Assembly: GCA_001805465.1 (NCBI GenBank)
Contig: MHGH01000013.1
Span: forward strand, 215,504-225,356
Direction of reading: 5' to 3'
Length of the DNA: 9,853 bases
Source of the DNA: Omnitrophica WOR_2 bacterium RBG_13_41_10
GTDB lineage: Bacteria > Omnitrophota > Gorgyraeia > Gygaellales > Profunditerraquicolaceae
Shown here: positions 1-5,801 of the stretch, one piece after another
How positions within the stretch are numbered: the stretch's first letter is position 1
Layout of the letters: each line of letters begins with the position of its first letter
Made by a program: the position numbers and the translations under genes
The notes under the pieces: generated by a model
What the model was told of the DNA's origin: nothing
The model's database searches: none
Seen by the model: only the letters and a program-made list of their open reading frames with translations

Positions 1-13
1 CTATCATTTTACA

Positions 14-1054
14 TCACTGCCTTCTGGCCTTATCCGCAACAAGATGCGCTAATTCGCAGTAATAAGGTATCGGTGCCTCAGGATCTCTACGTTCGAGCTC
101 TGCCTTTCCCGGACAATAAAGGCAGAGATGCCGAATCAAACAGGTGCGACACTTAGACCCGCTCTTAAACTTTACAGAGCGAATCTTGGGAAAAAGCTCA
201 TAAAAGCCTTGCCTAAATGAATGGCTACGCAGATCCCAAGACGGCCTCCTCATTGAGTTACAGAAAAAGAGCTCTCCAAATGGATTGACATAAAATGCCC
301 AGGTTCCTCCCGGACAGCGAAAGAGGGTATCCGAAGGTTCTTCTTTAAAAAAGGTATCTTTAATCTCATCCCTTCCTTTAACTAGCTCCTTACGGTTTTC
401 AAGCTCCCATATCTTCTCTATGGGCAAACGCAAGGAACAGGGCTCGGTTGAGCCATCTATACGGGGGTCAATTATTACACTACAATGAAATTTCATCCCC
501 ATCTTCTCATAAAATCTACGTATCAAAGGAAGCTCATTGAAGTTTAAGGTCATTGCCTGAGATTTTAATTTTAGAGGGAGACTATACTTACGGAGGAGTT
601 CAATGCCCCGCATTGCTTTTTCAAATGAGCCTGGGGTTTGAGTAATTAATTCGTATGTCTTTTGGGTAACGCCGTTTAAGGTAACCTCAATAGAAAATGG
701 AGGAAATTTCTGCAAATATTCTGCTATTTTCTTATTTAAAAGAGTAGCATTAGTAAAGATGCTTATAATAAATCCCTTTTTATAAGCATAGGCATAGATA
801 TCCAAAAAGTCCTCCCGCAGCAAAGGTTCTCCCCCAGTAAGACAAAGCCACAGACATCCTTCCTGGTATATCTCATCAAGAATACAGCAGAGCTCGGGGT
901 AATTAAGCTCCTGCTTCTGAGAATCATGCACAATAGAGCAGTGCTGACAACGTAGGTTACAGCGGTGGGTGAACTCAAACTGCCCGACCATAGGCTTTCT
1001 TGCGCCTTTGGAGTGAAGCCGCAAACTAAAATCTTTATACTCTTGGGTCTTCAT
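14..1054 (-). CDS. Radical SAM/SPASM peptide maturase (third of three)
   Basis: 346 aa, a probable RiPP-modifying enzyme that uses a 4Fe-4S cluster and S-adenosylmethionine to make a radical, with extra clusters held by a SPASM domain. Seen in the sequence: the CxxxCxxC motif RCNLRCQHC at C32, C36 and C39, the SAM-binding GGEP at 74-77, and SPASM cysteines at C247, C265, C302, C305, C311, C314 and C333 (pattern CxxCx5CxxC...C near the end). It is a close paralogue of the enzyme at 4632-5756: 31 of 40 residues match from GCLWLC through FTN.TL. The ATG lies 2 nt after the methyltransferase stop with no clear Shine-Dalgarno sequence, so translation is probably coupled. It is the last complete gene of the operon here. 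The reaction (thioether, C-C or other crosslink) cannot be told from sequence; the likely substrate is the Cys-rich tail of the protein at 4076-4612. Confidence 0.9.
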   Translation of the reverse strand: MKTQEYKDFSLRLHSKGARKPMVGQFEFTHRCNLRCQHCSIVHDSQKQELNYPELCCILDEIYQEGCLWLCLTGGEPLLREDFLDIYAYAYKKGFIISIFTNATLLNKKIAEYLQKFPPFSIEVTLNGVTQKTYELITQTPGSFEKAMRGIELLRKYSLPLKLKSQAMTLNFNELPLIRRFYEKMGMKFHCSVIIDPRIDGSTEPCSLRLPIEKIWELENRKELVKGRDEIKDTFFKEEPSDTLFRCPGGTWAFYVNPFGELFFCNSMRRPSWDLRSHSFRQGFYELFPKIRSVKFKSGSKCRTCLIRHLCLYCPGKAELERRDPEAPIPYYCELAHLVADKARRQ

Positions 1055-1056
1055 AA

Positions 1057-1860
1057 CTATTTTGATGGTAGATTTTTAGATCTTAAATAGGCGAATTTAT
1101 ATCCTATGTTGCTTTTAATATCTATCTTATCAACTATAAAACCGGAGTTTTCTGCTTCCTTAATTATCTCTTTTTCATTTATAAATCCGTGATGGAATTC
1201 TCCTTCTCCAATTATAGAATCACCTTTTTCTATCTCTCTATTTCCCAAAGTCAATATAGCTATAAATTTAAGAAGGTAATATTTAACTATTGGACGAGCC
1301 CCAGTCATCATGAAACTTAATAATAGCACTCCTTCCTTTTTTAAAACTCTTTTTATGCTCTTTAAAACCTCTATTCTTTTTCCGGCAGAAGGAATAAAAC
1401 TGTAACTTCCGCCCGAGAAAAAAACAAAATCAAATGAATTTGATGCGTAATCTAAGCTATAAACATCTTTTACCATAAACTTTATATTATTTATGTTTTT
1501 ATATTTATTATTTTTAAATGAATTGACTATTATGCCAGTAGAGATATCTATCGCTGTCGCATCAAATCCTAACTTAACCAGAGCCCATGCTTCTCTTCCT
1601 CCTCCCGCGCCTATAGCCAATACTTTGCTATTTTTTAAATTATATCTTTCCAAAAATTCTTCTTCGAAATCATATAGGCCACGTTCCTCTGTATTACTCC
1701 AAGCCTTAACCCTTGCTGGTTGATTATAGTATTCCTTGGTCATCTCAATTAAATTATCCGCTTTGAGTAAAGCTACGGGCAGAGAGTGAATAAGCCTGGA
1801 TAAACTTTCCAGCCGAAAAGAAAATCTAATTAAAGCGTAGGCCAACCATTTTCTCAACAT
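1057..1860 (-). CDS. Class I SAM-dependent methyltransferase
   Basis: 267 aa. The Rossmann-type methyltransferase core starts near residue 78: motif I is VLAIGAGGGREA (80-91), the acidic ribose-binding residue is in ATAIDIS (D105), and the later strands are KDVYSLDYASNSFDFVFFSG (131-150) and RVLKKEGVLLLSF (171-183). The first 45 residues are helical and basic and not part of the core. No membrane segment is convincing. It may methylate the RiPP product or another small molecule; the target is unknown. It sits between the HprK-like kinase gene and the last radical SAM gene, 2 nt before the latter. Base composition is lower in G+C than its neighbours: hand counts of two 60-base lines (1321 and 1441) give 27% and 22%, against 48% for line 841 in the next gene. 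This hints at a separate origin. Upstream AGGAG and AAGG stretches can serve as ribosome binding site. Confidence 0.85.
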   Translation of the reverse strand: MLRKWLAYALIRFSFRLESLSRLIHSLPVALLKADNLIEMTKEYYNQPARVKAWSNTEERGLYDFEEEFLERYNLKNSKVLAIGAGGGREAWALVKLGFDATAIDISTGIIVNSFKNNKYKNINNIKFMVKDVYSLDYASNSFDFVFFSGGSYSFIPSAGKRIEVLKSIKRVLKKEGVLLLSFMMTGARPIVKYYLLKFIAILTLGNREIEKGDSIIGEGEFHHGFINEKEIIKEAENSGFIVDKIDIKSNIGYKFAYLRSKNLPSK

Positions 1861-1926
1861 ATTACCTTTTCTATCTCCTTCATAATTATATCTAAGGCAT
1901 TAGATGTTCCTTCGCCAGACAAATTA
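1854..1926 (-). pseudogene. Out-of-frame coding tail of the HprK-like kinase (possible frameshift)
   Basis: Just past the annotated kinase stop, a different frame reads a protein-like tail containing SGEGTSNALDIIMKEIEKV. It ends at a TGA (1854-1856) that overlaps the methyltransferase ATG by 7 nt, the kind of tight overlap seen elsewhere in this operon. The kinase ends in codons GCA ATA TAT TAG. Adding one AT unit to the ATATAT run would continue the kinase frame straight into this tail (about 25 more residues). A small perfect hairpin (6-bp stem, 4-nt loop, 1890-1905) also lies here. This may be a real truncation, a sequencing or assembly indel, or chance. Confidence 0.35.
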
Positions 1927-2850
1927 CTAATATATTGCGTCTACAGCGATTTTATCCTCAATAAATTCCACTGCCCTTTCATCCGGGACAAAACCAAAGG
2001 AAAAACAGGGAATATCTTTAATCAGCGCTGCACAGAACTTAAGGGAAAAATCTATACCCTCTTTATCCCATATAGCGGGAAAGCATTGGGTGATCAGCTG
2101 ATAAAGGCTTGCCTTTTTTTCTAAAGGAGTGAGTTTATTCTGCTGCGCCTTAAGAAGAAAAATGATTTTCCTAAGCGGTGCTGCCTGATGAGAAACCACA
2201 TTCCCCTCGCCCGGCCAAGGGCTGCCATAAACAAAATAGCCTTTTTTCTCTCTACGCACAATTAGCCGGTCATCGCTAAGGACTGTGACCCCATCTCTTT
2301 TCTGCCATAACTTAGCTAAGGTAGTCTTGCCAGTTCCCGATATGCCGCAAAATATTATCCCCTCTCCATTAAGGATTATCCCTGAGGAGTGAATAAGCAG
2401 GCCTTGATATTTATCTAATATAGAAATAAAAATCAGCTGGCCTAAAATCCGCATAAAAGATTCTAATGACCAACTCTTTTTAAAAAAGGGCTTATCTCTT
2501 CTGTTATTCCTTTTATTCTCTGCCCACGGTAAGATATAGGCTTTTGCTTTATTTAAAGCTTTTTCTATTATACATACTCCGGTTATATCAGCATTATTAT
2601 TGTAGGTCTCAAAGATATGTTTTCCATTATAAATATAGGAACGCCAATTCTCCCTTGCTTCAAACAAAACCCTCTGCTTAGGATATCCAGGAAGTTTTCC
2701 TACTTTAACATCAATAATAAAATCATTTTCCCCCGGCTGAATAAAATCCTTAATATTTAATGTGCTATTTTTGCTTTCTTTAATCCAGCGATCTTTATAG
2801 CGCAACAATAATCCGATTCCACCGATTTCTACCCGAACCTCACCCGGCAT
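1927..2850 (-). CDS. HPr kinase-like (HprK-related) ATP-dependent kinase
   Basis: 307 aa. The C-terminal half is an HPr kinase/PEP carboxykinase-type fold: LLIHSSGII (151-159) precedes a Walker A loop GISGTGKTT (169-177), then SDDR (192-195) and PWPGEG (211-216), as in HprK-related proteins. The N-terminal ~130 residues are beta-rich and unassigned. No HPr-binding context (ptsH, sugar PTS) is present, so classical HPr phosphorylation is unlikely. Relatives occur in RiPP clusters; in the lasso peptide paeninodin cluster such a kinase phosphorylates the C-terminal Ser of the precursor. The precursor-like protein at 4076-4612 ends in GGSSSSMVS, so a peptide-kinase role is a reasonable inference. 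The ATG overlaps the end of the preceding radical SAM gene by 11 nt, indicating co-translation. The last codons abut an AT-repeat where the frame may have slipped (see 1854-1926). Confidence 0.82.
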   Translation of the reverse strand: MPGEVRVEIGGIGLLLRYKDRWIKESKNSTLNIKDFIQPGENDFIIDVKVGKLPGYPKQRVLFEARENWRSYIYNGKHIFETYNNNADITGVCIIEKALNKAKAYILPWAENKRNNRRDKPFFKKSWSLESFMRILGQLIFISILDKYQGLLIHSSGIILNGEGIIFCGISGTGKTTLAKLWQKRDGVTVLSDDRLIVRREKKGYFVYGSPWPGEGNVVSHQAAPLRKIIFLLKAQQNKLTPLEKKASLYQLITQCFPAIWDKEGIDFSLKFCAALIKDIPCFSFGFVPDERAVEFIEDKIAVDAIY

Positions 2851-3970
2851 TCTCTATCTCTTTCTTCCTCGCCAAGCGGGCCATTTTCCTATAATAAGGC
2901 GGGCAGGCGCTCATATCCCCACACTCTAGCCACCCTCTTGCCGGACAAAAGTTACAATATTTAGTAAGCTTGCAATCCCGGCACTGGTAACTCGGGCCAG
3001 GGGGGGTATTTTTTACATAATCGTTCAATATCTTCCAACCTCTAGCAAAGCTCCCCCTTAGTATCTGGTATTTAGGAAATGGAATATCCATACACAACCT
3101 CATCTGGCCATAAGGGCTTATTACTACATCTGTCCTTCCTGCTCCACAACGAAAAAGCCGGTTATGCTCTATTTTACCTCTTGGCCTTTCTCTTTTCTTT
3201 GACCTTCGCTTTTTCTTCTCCAAAGTGCCTAATTTTTCAAATTCTATCTCCGTATCCTCTTGTATCGCTTTCTTTACCTGGTTATTCTGCTTGGCTGATA
3301 AGCGAAACTTTAAGTTCCCCTTTCTTCCGTCCCAGGCAGGGGTTACTTCGGGCCCATAACGAAAATGTGCACCAAATTTCTCTACTCCAAGATGCCTTAT
3401 CTTTAGGATATCATCTTTATTTATAGTCATTGCCGTAGCCTTAAGATAGACCTCAATTCCCCTATCCCGAAGAAGTTTAACTGCCCTCAAGGCTCTTCTA
3501 TATGTGCCAGGGGTCTTAGTGAACCAGTCAAAAGTTTCTTTATTGGTAGTATGAAAAGAGATGTCAATCTTGTTTAAACCCAATTCTTTTAACCTATCCG
3601 CCTTCTCTGGTGTAATCAAAGTCCCATTGGTTAAGACTATAATATTAAACCCTTTATTCTTAGCGTATCTTAAGATATCAAAAATATCTTTACGTAAAAA
3701 AGGTTCTCCTCCGGTAAAACCTAAATTTAAGCACCCCGCCTCTGTAAGTTGGTCTAAAATATAAAAGATCTCTTTCGCGTTCAGCTCATTTCGATGCTCG
3801 ATTCTAGATTCTCGATGCTCGTTAATAGCTGTCGGCACCACATAGCAGTGCCGGCATTTAAGGTTGCACTTATAAGTGATCTCAAACATGGCGTTGATTG
3901 GAAAAATCTTCCTCTTTGCCTTCTTAAATAACCTCGACTGCATTTTATGGTAATCTAATGGCTTTATCAT
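2840..3970 (-). CDS. Radical SAM/SPASM peptide maturase (second, divergent)
   Basis: 376 aa from the chosen ATG. The radical SAM core has CNLKCRHC (C35, C39, C42), GFTGGEP (GGEP about 87-90), and FTKTPGTYRRALRAVKLL in the barrel. The SPASM half has C275, C293, then CRDCKLTKYCNFC (C330, C333, C339, C342) and later C350 and C356. It is more distant from the other two enzymes than they are from each other. The frame is open up to a TTG at 4006 (12 more codons), and an in-frame ATG lies at 3991, but only the ATG at 3970 has a good Shine-Dalgarno sequence (AGGAG, 7 nt away). Two oddities: about 10 extra residues right after the FeS motif, encoded by a 7-bp repeat array, and a strongly basic stretch KKKRRSKKRERPRGK (about 252-266). 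It lies between the precursor-like gene and the kinase gene, overlapping the latter by 11 nt. Confidence 0.9.
   Translation of the reverse strand: MIKPLDYHKMQSRLFKKAKRKIFPINAMFEITYKCNLKCRHCYVVPTAINEHRESRIEHRNELNAKEIFYILDQLTEAGCLNLGFTGGEPFLRKDIFDILRYAKNKGFNIIVLTNGTLITPEKADRLKELGLNKIDISFHTTNKETFDWFTKTPGTYRRALRAVKLLRDRGIEVYLKATAMTINKDDILKIRHLGVEKFGAHFRYGPEVTPAWDGRKGNLKFRLSAKQNNQVKKAIQEDTEIEFEKLGTLEKKKRRSKKRERPRGKIEHNRLFRCGAGRTDVVISPYGQMRLCMDIPFPKYQILRGSFARGWKILNDYVKNTPPGPSYQCRDCKLTKYCNFCPARGWLECGDMSACPPYYRKMARLARKKEIENAG
3793..3820 (-). repeat. Four-unit 7-bp repeat array inside the radical SAM gene
   Basis: On the coding strand the units are GAGCATC, GAGAATC, TAGAATC and GAGCATC, consensus NAGNATC, 28 bp in all. 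They encode EHRESRIEHR in the loop between the CxxxCxxC motif and the following helix. Between HC and the next aligned helix the two paralogues have 13 residues; this protein has 23, so the array accounts for the insertion. The same kind of array occurs at 4267-4294. Confidence 0.8.
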
Positions 3971-3977
3971 AAGCCAG

Positions 3978-3982
3978 CTCCT
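3978..3982 (-). promoter_or_regulatory. Ribosome binding site deciding the start of the second radical SAM gene
   Basis: AGGAG lies 7 nt before the ATG at 3970. The alternative TTG (4006) and ATG (3991) have only weak GAG or AAG stretches upstream, so 3970 is preferred. Confidence 0.6.
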
Positions 3983-4050
3983 AAGCGCCATTCTTACTAA
4001 AGACAAATTCTCTCAACACCGTAAAGATACCGCATCAGGCCATTATCAAA

Positions 4051-4078
4051 TAACAAAATAACCAAATTGGACTGGTTA
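4051..4078 (-). terminator. Weak hairpin with T-rich tail after the precursor-like gene
   Basis: Beginning at its own stop codon, the gene is followed by TAACCA, an 8-nt loop and TGGTTA (perfect 6-bp stem, 4059-4078), then TTTTGTTA. The stem is short and AT-rich, so it could at most be a leaky terminator or a 3' mRNA stabiliser. Leaky termination after a precursor gene would let substrate outnumber enzymes. The rest of 3971-4058 shows no gene or clear promoter. Confidence 0.3.
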
Positions 4079-4612
4079 AGATACCATACTTGAGGAGCTC
4101 CCGCCGGAAGGGTCACACGGACTCTTCCAACTGTTGCAGCAGTTTACCGCGTAGTAGGTATTTGTCTTTTGGTTAGTCGCGCTCGTGCAACAGCTCAGCA
4201 CCGCCTGCTCGGGCTGCATCTTGACCTTGGCTATCTCTGGACTCTTATAAGGCCTTTTCTTATCTGGATACTGGATACTAGATGCTCGATACTGGTTTCT
4301 TCTCTTCGCTCCATTATTAACCTTTTGGATGAGCCTTGCTTCAAAAAGGTCGCTTAAGAATTCCAAAACCTCTCTTTCTATCATTTCGCTTTGGCCTTGA
4401 TATTCTGATTTTAGAATCTCCTGGATATCACCGACTCTATACTTGCCATCCAGAAGTTGCCATATCCTTACACCGGTCTCATTGGAGATAGAATAGATAT
4501 ATTGCAGATCGTCGTCGCTGCGGCATAAAGGCATAATCATCACCTCATCCATTATAAAGCGGCTTACCCAGTTATCCTCCTGCCTCTCATAGATTTCATC
4601 TAACTTGAGCAT
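4076..4612 (-). CDS. PqqD-like RRE protein fused to a Cys-rich RiPP precursor-like tail
   Basis: 178 aa in two parts. Residues about 20-96 match the PqqD/RiPP-recognition-element pattern: IYSISNETGVRIWQLLDGKY, then GDIQEILKSEY, then MIEREVLEFLSDLFEARLI. PqqD itself is about 90 aa; here about 80 more follow. A basic linker (97-120), partly encoded by a 7-bp repeat array (residues 107-116), leads to PYKSPEIAKVKMQPEQAVL (121-139), which looks like a RiPP leader. It is followed by a core-like tail with C141, C142, C158, C159 and C166, a Tyr pair (YY 153-154) and the end SGGSSSSMVS. It has the strongest Shine-Dalgarno sequence of the operon (AGGAGGTG) and lies between two radical SAM/SPASM genes. 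The simplest reading is a substrate carrying its own recognition domain; the domain might also serve other precursors in trans. There is no double-Gly cleavage motif before the Cys region. The RRE part is firm; the precursor role is inferred. Confidence 0.8.
   Translation of the reverse strand: MLKLDEIYERQEDNWVSRFIMDEVMIMPLCRSDDDLQYIYSISNETGVRIWQLLDGKYRVGDIQEILKSEYQGQSEMIEREVLEFLSDLFEARLIQKVNNGAKRRNQYRASSIQYPDKKRPYKSPEIAKVKMQPEQAVLSCCTSATNQKTNTYYAVNCCNSWKSPCDPSGGSSSSMVS
4267..4294 (-). repeat. Four-unit 7-bp repeat array in the RRE-precursor linker
   Basis: Coding-strand units CAGTATC, GAGCATC, TAGTATC and CAGTATC (consensus NAGYATC, 28 bp). They encode residues 107-116 (QYRASSIQYP), exactly between the PqqD-like domain and the leader-like stretch. 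The period and consensus match the array at 3793-3820, so both belong to one repeat family. Confidence 0.8.
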
Positions 4613-4617
4613 TTCTA

Positions 4618-4625
4618 CACCTCCT
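4618..4625 (-). promoter_or_regulatory. Strong ribosome binding site of the precursor-like gene
   Basis: AGGAGGTG, a full match to the anti-Shine-Dalgarno core, 5 nt before the ATG at 4612. It is the best such site in the operon, fitting higher translation of a substrate than of its enzymes. Confidence 0.8.
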
Positions 4626-4629
4626 TTTT

Positions 4630-4650
4630 CGCTACTCTCTGTTCGCTACT
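4630..4650 (-). repeat. Short 7-bp-period repeat at the end of the first radical SAM gene
   Basis: The coding strand reads AGTAGCG, AACAGAG, AGTAGCG: two perfect 7-bp units around a diverged one. The second perfect unit supplies the TAG stop of the radical SAM gene and runs up to the ribosome binding site of the precursor-like gene. The unit differs from the NAGNATC arrays but shares their period. Confidence 0.5.
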
Positions 4651-5756
4651 GTCTTCATCACTCCCTCCCTCATCTCCTCCTGTTTATGGGCGAGCTCGCA
4701 GAAGAATTCCACCGGAGTTTCCATATCTCCATTCTCCACTAATGCCCTTCCAGGACACTGCCGGCAGAGATAGTTTATCTTACAACTGCGGCATTTAGTT
4801 TCTCTCTTAAACTCCAGGCCCTGAAGATATCTATAAAGCCTAATGAAACCTTCCAAGAATTCCTCTTTTTTTAGGTCTATATATGGCTCTTTGATAAAGG
4901 AACAGAGCCTCATCTTTGCGTAAGGGTCAATATGAAAAGAGGATAGGCCGCAAGGGAATAAATAACCCTGCTTCAACCTCAAATCCTCCTTGGCATGGAT
5001 AAACTGCTCCCGGCACAAGGAAAGCATATCTTCGTCAGAATATTGTATATCCAAAATCTCATCGGCTGTAAGCCTAAGATTACAGGGCTTTTTTGAGCCA
5101 TCCATCCCGGGATAGAGCAGGAGGTCACAACGGAAGCGTTTTTTGCCTAAAAGTTCTTCGGAGAATTGTTTTATCTTCAAGAGCTCATCGCGGTTTATCT
5201 TCATACCATTAGCTTTAAGGACCAGAGGGATTCTCCTTTTTTTAATCAGCTGTATTGCCCTCATCGCCTTTACAAAGCTGCCCTGGACTCCAGTTACCTC
5301 TTCATAGGTCTGTTGGGTTATTCCATTTAGGGTAATCTCAATAGAATATGGCGGAATTTTAGCCAAATAATCAGCTACATCTTTAGTAATTAAAGTTCCA
5401 TTTGTAAATATGTTGATGAAGAAGCCCTTTTTCCGAGCATAGCTATAGATACCTAAGAAGTCCTCCCTTAAAAATGGCTCCCCACCACTAAAACAAAGCC
5501 ATAGGCAACCAACCTCATAGATTTTATCTATAATAGAGATTATTTCCTTAAATTTAAGTTCCTCTCTATCTTCTTCCCGCACAATAAAACAGTGCCGGCA
5601 TTTAAGATTACACTGATAAGTGAGGTCTATCTGGCCGTTAAGCGGCCGGCCCATCCTAGACAACATCTTCGCCTCCAACCGCTCAATATAGTCGTCCTTT
5701 TCTTTAATCTTTATCTGGGGACGCCGCTGAAAAAACTCTTTTATTTTGGAAATCAT
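4632..5756 (-). CDS. Radical SAM/SPASM peptide maturase (first)
   Basis: 374 aa. CNLKCRHC gives the SAM-binding cluster ligands C49, C53 and C56; GGEP is at 91-94; FINIFTNGTL (113-122) and ITLNGITQQTYE (141-152) follow the usual barrel order. SPASM ligands are C269, C285, CRSCKINYLCRQC (C322, C325, C331, C334) and C353. It pairs with the enzyme at 14-1054 as a paralogue, sharing the GCLWLC...REDFL region and the FCELAH/YCELAH end. It starts 45 nt after the export-protein gene; only a weak GAG precedes the ATG, but later Met codons (31, 35) lie too close to the Cys motif. It ends 19 nt before the precursor-like gene. As the enzyme directly upstream of the substrate it is the best candidate for the first modification step, probably on Cys or Tyr of the core; chemistry unknown. 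Confidence 0.92.
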   Translation of the reverse strand: MISKIKEFFQRRPQIKIKEKDDYIERLEAKMLSRMGRPLNGQIDLTYQCNLKCRHCFIVREEDREELKFKEIISIIDKIYEVGCLWLCFSGGEPFLREDFLGIYSYARKKGFFINIFTNGTLITKDVADYLAKIPPYSIEITLNGITQQTYEEVTGVQGSFVKAMRAIQLIKKRRIPLVLKANGMKINRDELLKIKQFSEELLGKKRFRCDLLLYPGMDGSKKPCNLRLTADEILDIQYSDEDMLSLCREQFIHAKEDLRLKQGYLFPCGLSSFHIDPYAKMRLCSFIKEPYIDLKKEEFLEGFIRLYRYLQGLEFKRETKCRSCKINYLCRQCPGRALVENGDMETPVEFFCELAHKQEEMREGVMKTVANRE

Positions 5757-5801
5757 TTTTTCTCATAGAATGCCGTTAATCGTTATTTGGCTAAAAAGAT
5801 C

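Noticed and set aside
1..13. Possible start of a next gene (ATG at 7-5, minus strand)
   Set aside because: Only two codons are visible.
763..978. Second minus-strand frame inside the last radical SAM gene
   Set aside because: It overlaps the conserved radical SAM core in another frame, with no ribosome site.
3971..4006. TTG start at 4006 or ATG at 3991 for the second radical SAM gene
   Set aside because: Both have weaker ribosome sites than the ATG at 3970. Not excluded, since the upstream residues are plausible as a helix.
4010..4058. Internal promoter (GATAAT near the gap after the precursor gene)
   Set aside because: No acceptable -35 hexamer at 16-18 bp upstream.
3997..4095. Open frame of about 33 codons overlapping the precursor end and the following gap
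   Set aside because: Its only internal ATG leaves a 12-codon peptide with no ribosome site; no family is recognisable. Likely chance.
4076..4219. Separate precursor translated from the internal ATG at residue 132
   Set aside because: It would lose the PYKSPEI part of the presumed leader and has only a weak AAGG close upstream; the fused form with the strong site is preferred.
3793..4294. CRISPR-like array
   Set aside because: The units are 7 bp and contiguous without spacers, and lie within coding sequence.
14..5756. Lasso peptide cluster, suggested by the HprK-like kinase
   Set aside because: No transglutaminase-like leader peptidase and no asparagine-synthetase-like cyclase are present.
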